NCBI GenBank assembly: GCA_030448185.1
Contig: JAUJNL010000029.1
Coordinates: forward strand, 1 to 56,026
Origin: Cytophagales bacterium
GTDB taxonomy: Bacteria; Bacteroidota; Bacteroidia; Cytophagales; 172606-1
Length of the DNA: 56,026 nt
Reading direction: 5' to 3'
A model generated the notes under the pieces. It did no database searches. It saw only the letters and a program-made list of their open reading frames with translations, and had not been told where the DNA came from. This document shows positions 46,599 to 55,965 of the stretch, one piece after another (the stretch's first letter is position 1; each line of letters begins with the position of its first letter). A program made the translations under genes and the position numbers.

Positions 46599-47157
46599 AC
46601 AATTTATCGATCTGCTCTTTGGTCAGGCCAGTTGATTTTTCGATTACAAATCAATTTGAACGCCAAGCTTTTTTAATTCTTTAGCAATAGTAAAACGTTC
46701 TTCTTGTTTTCCCTCATTACGCAAAGTTTCCCGGATGCTATAATTGTCCCGGTAGACTTTCAGGCTTTCTTCGTAGGTTTTCATCTCTTCAGGAGTTAGT
46801 TTGGCTATTTCTGCTTGTTTAAATAATTTTTCAAATACCTTTTCCTGTAATTTGACAGGTCTTTGTTGTAAGCGGTGCAGATTCCTTAATATAAACATCC
46901 ATTTGTCGAAAAGGGTTACCAACTCATCCTCCTCTTTTTTGAAATTTGGTACCTCCAAATATGGCTTTTCTGTCATCTTCCCTCTTACCCTGGTTCTCCG
47001 GATTCAGATAGGTTAAGTCCAATATTTGCTCTCTGTCTCGCAAGACTTGATTCAAAAAATCAATGAGTAGGTCCTTATTGTATTCCGTCCCAAAGAGTTT
47101 TTTGAACCCAAAATCAGTAAAAGGATTGATGTAGGTTGAGTAGCTATCCATTTCCAC
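46597..47157 (-). pseudogene. Rpn-type PD-(D/E)XK nuclease family gene, internally deleted
   Basis: The start, MEMDSYSTYINPFTDFGFKK with LFGTEYNKDLLIDFLNQVL, belongs to the recombination-promoting nuclease (Rpn/PDDEXK transposase) family. After DDRKAIF the catalytic core (about 110 residues, ...VEIQ...) is missing, and the code resumes in another frame with YLEVPNFKKEEDELVTLFDK and KLQEKVFEKLFKQAEIAKLT. One missing G near 46645 separates the last part, VIEKSTGLTKEQIDKL, ending at 46597. It lies between two copies of the neighbouring gene's 3' end. Not active as a nuclease. Confidence 0.8.
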
Positions 47158-47281
47158 GGTTGGAATGACAAGTATGTTGAATAAGTACTATAAAAAAGTG
47201 AAGCACTATCATTCAGTAAGACTGAAGTAGCCAGATAAAAGGAAATATATGGCTCCCACATTCCAACTTCGGCCCAGGCCC

Positions 47282-48502
47282 TTACTTATCCAACAGCCAA
47301 CTCTCCGGATTGAGTTTTTCGCTGTTACGCCAGATCTGGAACTGGATTTCGGTGGTACCATCCTTTTCGGTGAACACCTCCCCTATCGCCTGGTTGGCTT
47401 TTACCTTGTCGCCTTCCTTCACGTAGACCTTGCCCAGTTTCACGTACACCGTAGTATAATCGCCGTGGCGTACGGCCACCAGTTTCTGAAAGCCGGGAAT
47501 AACCGCTACCGTCCAGATTTCGCCGTCGTATACGGCCCGTACTTCTTCGCCCTTATTGGTTTGAATATTAATACCGGGGTTATCTACTTTAATGCCTTTC
47601 AGCACCGGATGAGGTTGTTCACCAAATTTTCCCGAGATAAAGCCCGATTTAACTGGCCAGTGCAGCTTTGACTTGCTGCCGCTGAACGAGGCGTTGGCTC
47701 CTGCTGACGAACGGGAAGTACCGGCTTCAGCTTCGGCCCGACGTTCGGCTTCCACCAAATCGGTAATGAGTTTGTCTACTCTAGCTACGGCTTCCCGGCT
47801 GTCTTGCAGTTCCTGAGTCAGTTCCCGTTCGCGGGAGGTAAGCTTCTCGACCACTTCGCTCTTCTGCGATTTCAAAGCCAACAGATTCGAGTTCTCAGTC
47901 ATCTGAGATTGCAACAGCAGGTTTTTCTCCTGCTTCTTAAATTCCATGCGTACCCGCTGATCGCCCAAAACCGTCTTCATTCTCTGGATCTGCTGCACCT
48001 GAAGCTTCCGGATCTCAGCGTACTGCTGCAGGTACTTCAACCGCATAACAAACTGGTAAAAAGTATCGGATGAAAACAAAAAAACCAGCCGGTTGTAATT
48101 ACTGTTGGCCTTGGAAGCTGCATAGATCATGGAAGAATATTCCTGCTGCAGCTTGATTACGTCATTTTCCATGGCGTAAACGATCTGGGCCAGTTCGCGC
48201 ATTTCGCGATCCAGTAATTGGATTTCGCGGTTGATTACATTTATTTGCTCCGACCGGGAAAGTATCTGCTGGTTAAGGGCGCTGAGTTGCCCTAAGCTAG
48301 CCTCGCGTTCCTGGGCAGTTTCTTTCAGAATACGTTCAGTAGCCGCAATTTTACGCTGGTTTTGCCTTTTTTCTTTTTCAAGTTGCGTTCGGCTTTTCTG
48401 CGCAGAGACAGATCCGGAAAATGCTAAAAAGAATACAAGCCAGGCCGGAACGAATAAAAATCTACCTAAGGGAGTCAGTAAAAATGTATTACTTCCGTTC
48501 AT
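47282..48502 (-). CDS. EnvC-like murein hydrolase activator (degenerate LytM domain)
   Basis: 406 residues: signal peptide ending near SVSAQ, a long coiled coil (residues 35-270), then a LytM/M23 domain at about 285-406. In active M23 enzymes the metal ligands are HxxxD and HxH; here they read DNPGINIQ and VYVKLG, so the ligands are lost, as in E. coli EnvC and NlpD, which activate amidases instead of cutting. It likely works in the periplasm during cell separation. Its ATG lies 14 bases inside the upstream DUF4292 gene, so the two are coupled. A damaged copy of its 3' end lies downstream. Confidence 0.9.
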   Translation of the reverse strand: MNGSNTFLLTPLGRFLFVPAWLVFFLAFSGSVSAQKSRTQLEKEKRQNQRKIAATERILKETAQEREASLGQLSALNQQILSRSEQINVINREIQLLDREMRELAQIVYAMENDVIKLQQEYSSMIYAASKANSNYNRLVFLFSSDTFYQFVMRLKYLQQYAEIRKLQVQQIQRMKTVLGDQRVRMEFKKQEKNLLLQSQMTENSNLLALKSQKSEVVEKLTSRERELTQELQDSREAVARVDKLITDLVEAERRAEAEAGTSRSSAGANASFSGSKSKLHWPVKSGFISGKFGEQPHPVLKGIKVDNPGINIQTNKGEEVRAVYDGEIWTVAVIPGFQKLVAVRHGDYTTVYVKLGKVYVKEGDKVKANQAIGEVFTEKDGTTEIQFQIWRNSEKLNPESWLLDK

Positions 48503-49265
48503 ATTTGGATGGCACGTTGAAAGGAAACTTTAATTCCTTGTCAGTAATCTCGGCTTTGGTGTGCTGAATGGTAACGGCCGTATGATACGTACCTTCCGAA
48601 GACTTGTACTTCAAGGAGATTAAACTATTATAAGGGAACAGCACGTCATTGATCACCGTGAAATTATCGTAGTTCAGGGTTAATGAATTATTAGAGGGTT
48701 GCTCTACTACGAGTATTTTCTTCAGCTTCAGATTATCAACGCTCACGTAATTATCAATCGTGACTGAATCCTGTTTTTGCCGCAATAAGTAAAAATCTTT
48801 TTCTTTAATTACCTTGATTTTATGGTTGGCCTTCTCCTGCACAGGTAAATTGCCCAGTATAGCCGCCTGCAGCAAATCGAAGGTAATCGGGAAGTTGAAC
48901 TTTTTGCTCAGTGAACTAAAATCGTATTTCTGATAGTCGTTGTTAAGGCGGTCAATCACGAAAATAGAGTCTTTCGTAATCATTCCCCGTAAGCCTTCCA
49001 CCCCAATTTTGGATACTGAAAACCAGATGATACTATCTTTCCGGATGCGCAGATCTACCGTTGCCGTCTGGCTATCTGATGCATCCGTATACGTGATTTT
49101 GGACTTTGACCGGAAATACTGAAAATCAATTTCTTTTACGCTGATTTTTTCAACTTTGCCGGCAAGCGTGTCATTGATAACGGTAGCCGATTTGGCGGGT
49201 GGTTTCCGGCAGGAAGTGAATGCTACCACTACTGCAATGCCAAGCCACAGGGCAATTTTATTCAT
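48489..49265 (-). CDS. DUF4292 lipoprotein
   Basis: 258 residues. The N-terminus MNKIALWLGIAVVVAFTSC is a lipoprotein signal. The body (SVKEIDFQYFRSKSKITYTD, DSIIWFSVSKIGVEGLRGMI, LLQAAILGNLPV) is the DUF4292 domain, which resembles LolA/LolB-like folds that carry lipoproteins; that function is an inference. The ATG overlaps the stop of the upstream TPR gene by four bases and its end overlaps the EnvC-like gene. The trio is a conserved Bacteroidota arrangement. Confidence 0.9.
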   Translation of the reverse strand: MNKIALWLGIAVVVAFTSCRKPPAKSATVINDTLAGKVEKISVKEIDFQYFRSKSKITYTDASDSQTATVDLRIRKDSIIWFSVSKIGVEGLRGMITKDSIFVIDRLNNDYQKYDFSSLSKKFNFPITFDLLQAAILGNLPVQEKANHKIKVIKEKDFYLLRQKQDSVTIDNYVSVDNLKLKKILVVEQPSNNSLTLNYDNFTVINDVLFPYNSLISLKYKSSEGTYHTAVTIQHTKAEITDKELKFPFNVPSKYERK

Positions 49266-50986
49266 ACAATTTTTTCTGCAATCTTCTTATCGAGGTGTTC
49301 GCTTACCTCCCCATAACGCTTGGCTTTCTGCCAGGCTTCCAGGGCTTTTTTCCGTTTCACCTAGTTTATATAAGACATCACCGAAATGTTCTAAAATAGT
49401 GCCGTTATTGGAATTAGGGGCTACTTTTTCCAGGTACTTCCGTGCCTGCTGATAATCCTTCAGCATATATAGCACCCAGGCATAGGTATCCAGATACGTT
49501 GTATTATCCGGATATTTCTCGACCAGTTTTCCCGACAATTGTTTGGCAAGTTCCAGCTTCTCCCCGAAGGGCATGAAAATAACTGTAATTGTTCAATACT
49601 GAGGCGTTTTCCGGTTCTTTCTCCAACACGGCCTGAAAAGCGGCATCGGACTTGGCGTATTCTCCGGTACCGTTATAGGCTTCGCCAAGCATGGCGTTGT
49701 AATTGCTGATCAATTCCTGATTTCCGGCAGCGAACTTGCGGCCTTCCTCCAGGGACTCTACAGCTTTCATATAATCTTTCTTCAACAGTTGGGCATACCC
49801 GCTGAAAAACCAGAAAATAGATTGGTTCGGGAACAGTTCAAGGCCTGCTCGGCGTGTTTGGTGAGGCTATCCACCTGCTGCATTTCGGCTTCAATCTGCA
49901 CCAGTTGCTGCCACACTTCAAATATGGAATTATCCATCTGGGATGCTTTCAGATAGGCAGAACGGGCATTCTCCTTCTGATTGGCCATAGCCAGTAGATC
50001 GCCGTGAACGGCATACGCCTTTGCCTCACCGGGATGGGCCTTAATAATCATCTCGGATAGTTTCAGCGCATTTTTGCGCGACATTTCATCCTTTAACACT
50101 TTAACGTAATCCGCCAGGATTTTCACTTTCACCTCGGCTGGCAGGTCCGCGTTACTAAAAGCCTGCTCCAGTTCGTGGTCCGCCTTCTGGGTTTGTCCCT
50201 TGCTGCGATACAGGTCAGAAAGCATCAGCCGGAGCTGGGCACTGCCCGAACCATTGGCCACAGCTTTCTCCAGTAAAGGCAGTGCTTCCTCGGTCCGCTT
50301 GTTGGAATGGTATATTTCGGCCAGTTGAACCAGATAACGCGGATCGTTGGGATTTGACTCGACCAGCTTTTTCCTTCGGCAATAGCGGCATCTACCTTAT
50401 TCATGCGGAGGTAGATCTGTTGCTTCTGGCGGCTTACTTCTTCATTGAGGCCAATGATTTTTTCGACCCGGTCGTAGGTTTTAACCGCATCATCGTACTT
50501 TTCCTGATACAGATAGGCCGCCGCCAAGTCAAAATAAGCATCCGGCTCATCGGGCATCATTTTGACTAAATCCTGATAGATCTTCACCGCCTGGGAGTAC
50601 TGCTTGTTTTTCTCGTACAGCCCAGCCACCATATTGTAGTAGTACTTGTTGGAGTTATCGAGTTTAAGCGCCTTCTCCGCGAACGGAATTGCCTGGTCGT
50701 TCCGCTTCATTTTGGAATATACCTGAGCCATGCCGTAGTTGGCGCTTGACGTTATCGGGTCAATTTCAGGGACTTCTGAAAATAGTCAATGGCTTTGGTA
50801 TAACTATCCAGTATGTAATACTTCATCCCCTCAGTAAAGTAGTACTCCGCCTGACTGAGGTCTTTCTGCCGACCGGGTTTGTCCTCCGCCCGTTTTCTGC
50901 TCTTTTGGGCATAAACACCAGAAACTCCTCCAGTCAGGAGGGAAAGCCATCAGGACAATCACATAGCGAAAGGAGAGACGCTTCAT
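49262..50986 (-). CDS. tetratricopeptide-repeat protein, six frameshifts
   Basis: Starts at ATG 50986 (MKRLSFRYVIVLMAF, signal peptide ending near VYAQ) and ends at 49262. Read through six frame changes, near 50950, 50770, 50370, 49835, 49573 and 49354, it gives unbroken TPR units: AEYYFTEGMKYYILDSYTKA, YGMAQVYSKMKRNDQAIPFA, VDAAIAEGKKLVESNPND, AVESLEEGRKFAAGNQELI and TYAWVLYMLKDYQQARKYLE, ending KIAEKIV. About 575 residues. Most of the breaks lie in short A or G runs. Overlaps the DUF4292 start (ATGA), which confirms the true end. Probably an envelope scaffold acting with the DUF4292 lipoprotein. Confidence 0.82.
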
Positions 50987-51026
50987 TGGAGGATAAAGTA
51001 TTGTTGGGTATTGGTCAGAAGACGGT

Positions 51027-51156
51027 AGTCAGAAGTCGGAAGATTTCACATAAATACTTTGTCAATGACAAAATCAATATCAAATGATGAAGCCCGAAGC
51101 TTTTTCTCCTGACAACTGACCAATAACAAATGACAATATTCTTCCGTCTTCTGACT
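51027..51156. repeat. inverted repeat upstream of the TPR gene
   Basis: AGTCAGAAGTCGGAAGA (51027-51043) pairs with TCTTCCGTCTTCTGACT (51140-51156), one mismatch, with additional AGACGG/CCGTCT words outside. The spacer is A/T-rich with no code. It separates the TPR gene from the nucleotidyltransferase gene. Confidence 0.7.
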
Positions 51157-51173
51157 CCGGTCTTCCGTCTAAT

Positions 51174-52177
51174 TTAAGACAACACTACATTGTAGTCGCC
51201 ACGCTTAAATCAGAGGGCTTACCTTCAAATTTAACGAAATTGCCCAACATCGAATTGCTAATATTAGCATTATTTACGTTGGTATTCTCTGAATGATAGC
51301 GTTGTTTATTACAGAACTGGTAATTATGCTGTTATTGCCCACGGATACGTGCGGCCCTACGACCGCATTCCCTATTTTGACATTCTTCCCGATATACACG
51401 GGTTGCACAATTACTGAGTTTACGATTTCTGCCGAACCATCGGTCAGGTTTCTCGCCCGGTCTTTAAGGTATTCGAGGTAACGCTGGTTGGTATATACGG
51501 TAGCATCTTTATTACCGCAGTCCAGCCATTCGGTTACCTGGCCGGGCATAAATACAGTGCCTTTGTTTTTCATATTCTCCAGGGCATTGGTGAGCTGATA
51601 CTCTCCTTTGTCTTTAATGTCGTTGTCCAGCAGGTACTGCAATTCCTGACGCAAGCACCATCCCGGAAATAGTAGATACCAATAATAGCCAGATCGGAAA
51701 CAAACTGCTCCGCTTCTCCACAAATTCAGTGATCTGGTTGTTTTCGTCCAGTTTGACTACCCCAAACGGACGCGGATCTTCTACCTTCTGCACCCATATA
51801 ATTCCTTCTTTGGAAGTGTCAAGCGTAAAATCGGCTTTAAACAGCGTATCCGCAAAAGCCACTACCACGTTGCCTTCCAATGCTTCCTGGGCACACAAAA
51901 TGGCATGCGCGGTACCCAGTGGTTTATCCTGATAATGAATCGTTCCCTTGGCTCCGACTGATTCGGCAATCTGTAACAGTTTCTGCTCAACGGCTTCCCC
52001 AAAGTTACCGATGATAAAAGCAACTTCTTCTACTTGCTGGCCGCATACCTGAGCAATGTCTTCAACCAGGCGCTGTACAATCGGCTTACCAGCTATCGGG
52101 ATCAAAGGCTTGGGAACCGTCAGGGTGTGAGGGCGCATACGTTTACCCATACCTGCCATCGGAACAATAATTTTCAT
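51174..52177 (-). CDS. sugar-phosphate nucleotidyltransferase (RmlA-like, with left-handed helix domain), four frameshifts
   Basis: Makes an NDP-sugar from sugar 1-phosphate. The N-terminal signature KIIVPMAGMGKRMRPHTLTV plus PKPLIPIAGKPIV is intact, as is ADTLFKADF. After TEFVEK one missing C (near 51712) leads to EQFVSDLAIIGIYYFRDGA; another base near 51655 leads to LRQELQYLLDNDIKDKGEYQ; one near 51297 to NTNVNNANISNSMLGNFVKF; and one G near 51204 to the end GDYNVVLS at 51174. The C-terminal part is a left-handed beta-helix (VYIGKNVKIGNAVVGPHVSV). About 335 residues. A well conserved gene, so sequencing error is likely. Confidence 0.85.
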
Positions 52178-52362
52178 AATTCTAAAGGCTAAATGGTTGA
52201 ATTGTTAAATGGTTGAATTGTTATGTGACTGCCTGCATCCTAGTTCGCATGACTAAAGAATAACATAATTATTGTCTGAATCAGGGTTTCAGAATTAACC
52301 AGATTAGTAAGATTATTAAATAGAAATCAAGCTAATCCTCTAATTAATCAAGTAAATCATGG
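52178..52362. other. intergenic space with short repeats
   Basis: Contains two tandem TAAATGGTTGAATTGT units near 52190-52220, related in wording to the 8-bp array, and an imperfect AATTAACCAGATTAGTAAGA / CTAATCCTCTAATTAATC symmetry. No gene. Confidence 0.5.
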
Positions 52363-52806
52363 TCAGGCCTTCCCCGTACTCCCGTATCCGCCAGTTCCCC
52401 GTACCGTTTCACTCAGCACCTGGGCAGCCTCCCACTGGACCCGCTGGTAAGCTGCTACAATCATCTGGGCAACTCGTTCACCATTTTCTACCACAAAGGC
52501 TTTATCCGATAAATTAATCAGCAGCACCATGAGTTCCCCCCGGTAATCGGCGTCAATAGTACCGGGACTATTCAGCACGGTAATGCCGTGCTTCAGGGCC
52601 AAACCGCTGCGGGGCCTGATCTGCGCTTCGTACCCTTCGGGCAGTTCAATGAATAAACCGGTAGGGATAAGTTTGCGCTGCATAGGTTCCAAGGTAATTG
52701 ACTCACCAAGATTAGCCCGGAGGTCAAGCCCGGCTGAATGGATTGTCTGGTACTCAGGTAATGGATTGCCGGAATGATTGATGACTTTTACGGATACGCC
52801 AGCCAT
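52363..52806 (-). CDS. dut: dUTP diphosphatase
   Basis: 147 residues, trimeric dUTPase. Converts dUTP to dUMP and keeps uracil out of DNA. The five family motifs are visible: AGLDLRANL (1), [10 protein letters not shown] (2), [14 protein letters not shown] (3, catalytic Asp), GERVAQMIV (4) and [11 protein letters not shown] (5, C-terminal P-loop-like arm). Same direction as the nucleotidyltransferase downstream and the flippase upstream. Confidence 0.96.
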   Translation of the reverse strand: MAGVSVKVINHSGNPLPEYQTIHSAGLDLRANLGESITLEPMQRKLIPTGLFIELPEGYEAQIRPRSGLALKHGITVLNSPGTIDADYRGELMVLLINLSDKAFVVENGERVAQMIVAAYQRVQWEAAQVLSETVRGTGGYGSTGKA

Positions 52807-52855
52807 TGCGATGTTCAGTTTGCGGTATACGGGATTTGATTAACAAGTGTTTTTA

Positions 52856-52977
52856 AAACCTCACCCTAAATCCCTCTCCTGTCGAGAGGGACTTTCAGTA
52901 TCTCAAAACTTCACCCCTTCTCTGCAGGAGAATCCCGTTAGGAATCAGCGAAGCTAACGGGCTGGGGGATGAGGTTT
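52856..52977. repeat. palindromic intergenic repeat with AAACCTCA ends
   Basis: Ends AAACCTCACCC and GGGATGAGGTTT are near complements. Inside is CCTCTCCTGTCGAGAGGG, a hairpin, and CCCGTTAG-gaatcagcgaag-CTAACGGG (52934-52961), whose loop holds the 13-mer TCAGCGAAGCTAA shared with 10438-10450 and, inverted, 9016-9028. Confidence 0.7.
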
Positions 52978-53012
52978 CTTTCGCAAAATAATGATTAATC
53001 CCTAATCGCAAA

Positions 53013-54518
53013 TTACCGTACGGTTTTGGTTCGTCTTACTTGAGGCTTTTCGACCAGCCAGATACCCGCCAGGAAAAGCAGACACAGGCTAAGATGGAAT
53101 CCAATGTTGAGGATTTGGTGGGGAATGCGAACGTAATTGCCAATCAAAATTAACATTGCGGCAAAACACAGATAACCTGTTGCGGATTTTACCTGGTAAG
53201 GAACGGGGTAGTATTTCTGCCCGAATGCATAACACAGGACGGTCATCACCAAACAGGAAACCAGAAAAGTAATGGCTGCTCCCATATACCCCATCACCGG
53301 AATCAGCAGGATATTGAGAACAATGGTAATGCCGGCAGCCGTAATAGTAAAATAGGTGCCGTATTGGGTTTTGTCCGTTAGCTTAAACCAGGCCGAAATA
53401 TTGTAGTACACTCCCAGAAATAGATTCGCCAGCAGCAGAATGGGCACAACGGGCAAACCTTCCAGATAGATTTTTTTCCGGATTAGCAATGGCGCAATCC
53501 AGTCCAGATTTACGCTGACTCCGACCCAGATAACGGCACAAATGATGATAAACCACTTGGTTACCTGGGCAAAAACACCGGGAGCATTTTTGTCTTCGCT
53601 TTGCGAGAAAAAGAATGGCTCGGCGGCATACCGGAAGGCCTGAATAGCCAGGCTCATGAAGATAGACAGCTTATACACATTGCCATAAATACCCAGGGCA
53701 TCCTCGGAAGTACGCCCTGGATAAAATCCTTCCGGTAATAAATTCCGCAGGAAAATCCGGTCAAACATTTGGTTAGCAATGCCGGCCAGCCCCACAATCA
53801 AAATCGGGTAGCCATATTGCCACATCGTCGCAAAGGTTGTTTTATCCAATGTGAAGCGGAACCTGGCAAACATCGGCCATAGCAACGGGAACAGGGCAAA
53901 GTTGGCGATCAGGTTTGCCAGAATAATATAACCTACGCCCAGTTCGGGAGTATAAATGGAACGGATCAATGGTTGCAGAGAAGGCAAAAACCGGCCTTTA
54001 TCAACGCTGTAGCAAAACCAGAGAAAAAAGAAGTTTAGCACCACGTTAATGACAATATTCGTCATCCGGGCAAATACAAACTGCTTAGGTTTCTTTTCCA
54101 GGCGCAGACGGGCAAAAGGGATTGCAGTTACCGCATCAATGGCCACAATCAGGGCAAACCAGACGATAAATTTCTCCGTGCCGGGATAATCCAGGGCGTT
54201 GGCAATCGGCGTGGCCAATAGGATAATAACGGCCGTAAAAAAAGCGCTGCTCAGCATAATCGCCGTCAGGGCGATGTTATAATACCGGTCCGGGTTTTTA
54301 TCCTTGGAAGCAAACCGGAAAAAGGCGGTTTCCATACCGTAGGTATAGAGCACATTGAGCACGGCCACATAGGCAAAAAGCTCTACGGTGACGGCCATTT
54401 CATGGGGCAGAAATACCGCCGTGTGCAACGGTACCAGGGCATAATACAGCAGCCTGCCGAAAATGGTAGTAATGCCATACAGGGCCGTTTCCCCGGCTAA
54501 TTTTTTCAGCACACTCAA
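53013..54518 (-). CDS. polysaccharide biosynthesis flippase (Wzx/MurJ-like, MOP superfamily)
   Basis: 501 residues, about 14 membrane helices. N-terminus MSVLKKLAGETALYGITTIF with GRLLYYALVPLHTAVF is typical of oligosaccharide flippases; later GLAGIANQMFDRIFLRNLLP and an AIQAFRYAAEPFFF motif that I know from Bacteroidota Wzx-like proteins. Moves lipid-linked glycan units across the inner membrane. Lies in the same direction as dut and the nucleotidyltransferase. Confidence 0.92.
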   Translation of the reverse strand: MSVLKKLAGETALYGITTIFGRLLYYALVPLHTAVFLPHEMAVTVELFAYVAVLNVLYTYGMETAFFRFASKDKNPDRYYNIALTAIMLSSAFFTAVIILLATPIANALDYPGTEKFIVWFALIVAIDAVTAIPFARLRLEKKPKQFVFARMTNIVINVVLNFFFLWFCYSVDKGRFLPSLQPLIRSIYTPELGVGYIILANLIANFALFPLLWPMFARFRFTLDKTTFATMWQYGYPILIVGLAGIANQMFDRIFLRNLLPEGFYPGRTSEDALGIYGNVYKLSIFMSLAIQAFRYAAEPFFFSQSEDKNAPGVFAQVTKWFIIICAVIWVGVSVNLDWIAPLLIRKKIYLEGLPVVPILLLANLFLGVYYNISAWFKLTDKTQYGTYFTITAAGITIVLNILLIPVMGYMGAAITFLVSCLVMTVLCYAFGQKYYPVPYQVKSATGYLCFAAMLILIGNYVRIPHQILNIGFHLSLCLLFLAGIWLVEKPQVRRTKTVR

Positions 54519-54569
54519 TGGAATAGAAGGATTGAAGGACGGAATTACTGAAGGATAGAATTAAAGAAT

Positions 54570-54746
54570 AATTGTTGAATTGTTGAATTGTTGAATTGTT
54601 GAATTGTTGAATTGTTGAATTGTTTTTAGCCTGAATGATTCTTTTCGGAAAAGGTGGATGAACTCTTTAGCAGCCATTTAACAATTTAGCCATCAAACAA
54701 TTCAACAATTGCTTCAGCCCTTCTGTAATTCAATCCTTCTGTAATT
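54570..54746. repeat. 8-bp tandem repeat array plus inverted partner, copy 2
   Basis: 54570-54622 is about 6.6 copies of ATTGTTGA followed by TTTTTAGCCTGAATGATTC and, up to 54746, CAGCCATTTAACAATTTAGC and ATCAAACAATTCAACAATTG, matching the order at 41416-41670. The unit count is less than half that of copy 1. Confidence 0.85.
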
Positions 54747-54750
54747 TAAC

Positions 54751-55536
54751 TTATTTTCCCTGAAAAGCTGCTTTGCGTTTTTCAGTAAAGGCTTTTACCC
54801 CTTCTTTGAAGTCTTCGGACTTGCAGCAGATGCTGAATGAATTGGCTTCCGTCTGGTAGCCATTCTCGTCCTTATTATACACGGCATTTACGCAGTTAAT
54901 GATCATTTCAATGGCAATCGGCGCCTTACTGGTTATTTTCTGCAGAATCGCTTCCGCTTTTGGTAAAAGCTCAGTCTGCGTGGCTACTACGTGATTGACC
55001 AATCCAAGGGACTTAGCCTCATCCGCACCGATCATATCCGCGGTCATCATCAACTCCAGCGCCTTACCCTTACCAACCAGTTGCGTGAGGCGTTGCGTAC
55101 CACCAAAGCCGGGGATAATGCCTAAATTTACTTCGGGTTGCCCAAACTGAGCTGTCTGCACGGCTATCCGTAGATGGCAGGCCATAGCTAATTCGCAGCC
55201 TCCACCCAGGGCAAACCCATTTACGGCTGCCACTATTGGCTTCGGGCAATTTTCAATCATAGTGAATATTTCCTGGCCGTTTTCGGCAAACTTACGACTG
55301 CTTACTTCGGTGAGTTCGCTGAACTCTGATATATCGGCTCCGGCCACAAATGCCTTTTCTCCGGCTCCCGTCAGGATTACCCCACGGATCGCATCCTCAT
55401 CATATACCTGTTGGATAACCTGACGCATTTCCTCCAGAGTCCTCATATTGAGAGCATTAAGTTTGGAAGGACGGTTGAGCGTAACCAGCAGTACAGCGCC
55501 TTTACGGGTAAGACTTATATTTTCAAATGTCGCCAT
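54751..55536 (-). CDS. enoyl-CoA hydratase/isomerase family protein
   Basis: About 261 residues, crotonase fold. Adds water to 2-enoyl-CoA (beta-oxidation or butanoyl-CoA-type routes). Oxyanion-hole segments FVAGADISEF and GFALGGGCELAMACHLRIA and the catalytic pair (Glu in CELAMA, Glu in GQPEVNLGIIPGFGG) are present, ending EKRKAAFQGK. I use ATG 55536 (MATFENISL); a start 21 bases earlier lacks family support. Divergent from icd. Confidence 0.93.
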   Translation of the reverse strand: MATFENISLTRKGAVLLVTLNRPSKLNALNMRTLEEMRQVIQQVYDEDAIRGVILTGAGEKAFVAGADISEFSELTEVSSRKFAENGQEIFTMIENCPKPIVAAVNGFALGGGCELAMACHLRIAVQTAQFGQPEVNLGIIPGFGGTQRLTQLVGKGKALELMMTADMIGADEAKSLGLVNHVVATQTELLPKAEAILQKITSKAPIAIEMIINCVNAVYNKDENGYQTEANSFSICCKSEDFKEGVKAFTEKRKAAFQGK

Positions 55537-55612
55537 AATTTTAAAATGGAGTCGCAAAGATACAGTGCAAACGCGAATAACAAGGCAAAAGAGGCTTTTC
55601 TGAAAAACATTC

Positions 55613-55785
55613 GGTTTTTGGTTTCCGGTTTTTAGTTTCCAGTTGAGGGTTTCTGGTTTTGGGTTTCGGTTTTTTAGTTGCTAGTTTTCACCTGATGATG
55701 CAAATCAACGTATTTTTCGGAAAAAGTGATTTGTATTAGCTAACAACTGGAAACCAGAAACTAACAACCCTAAACCGAAAAAACT
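55613..55785. repeat. GGTTT-rich inverted repeat before icd
   Basis: AGTTTCCAGTTGAGGGTTTC with TGGTTTTGGGTTTCGG on the left (55634-55670) recurs as complement words AACTGGAAACCAGAAACTAA and CCTAAACCGAAAAA on the right (55745-55782). It fills the gap between the divergent enoyl-CoA hydratase and icd genes, so both promoters lie in or beside it. Confidence 0.6.
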
Positions 55786-55965
55786 ATGGCCGAAAAAAGA
55801 AAAATTTCGGTTGCTTACGGAGACGGTATCGGTCCCGAAATCATGCAAGCAACCCTGCGAATTCTGGAAGCTGCCGGTGCCCAAATAGAGCCGGAGGTAG
55901 TAGAAATTGGCGAGAAAGTGTATTTACGGGGAATCTCTACCGGGGTGGAAGACTCTACCTGGGAG
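55786..55965 (+). CDS. icd: NADP-dependent isocitrate dehydrogenase, N-terminal part
   Basis: MAEKRKISVAYGDGIGPEIM is the start of Bacteroidota isocitrate/isopropylmalate-type dehydrogenases, followed by LRILEAAGAQIEPEVVEIGE, KVYLRGISTG and WESL. The expected next residues (RRTKVFLKAPITTPQGGG) are missing: after about 55965 the frame gives unrelated PRCATTPRACT. TCA cycle, cytoplasm. Only about 60 residues are reliable here. Confidence 0.8.

Noticed and set aside
43911..46600. Second copy of the tRNA-Ser 3' end marking the island's other boundary
   Set aside because: Looked for GGTTCGAATCCC and the CCTCTCTGCCA end downstream and found no match.
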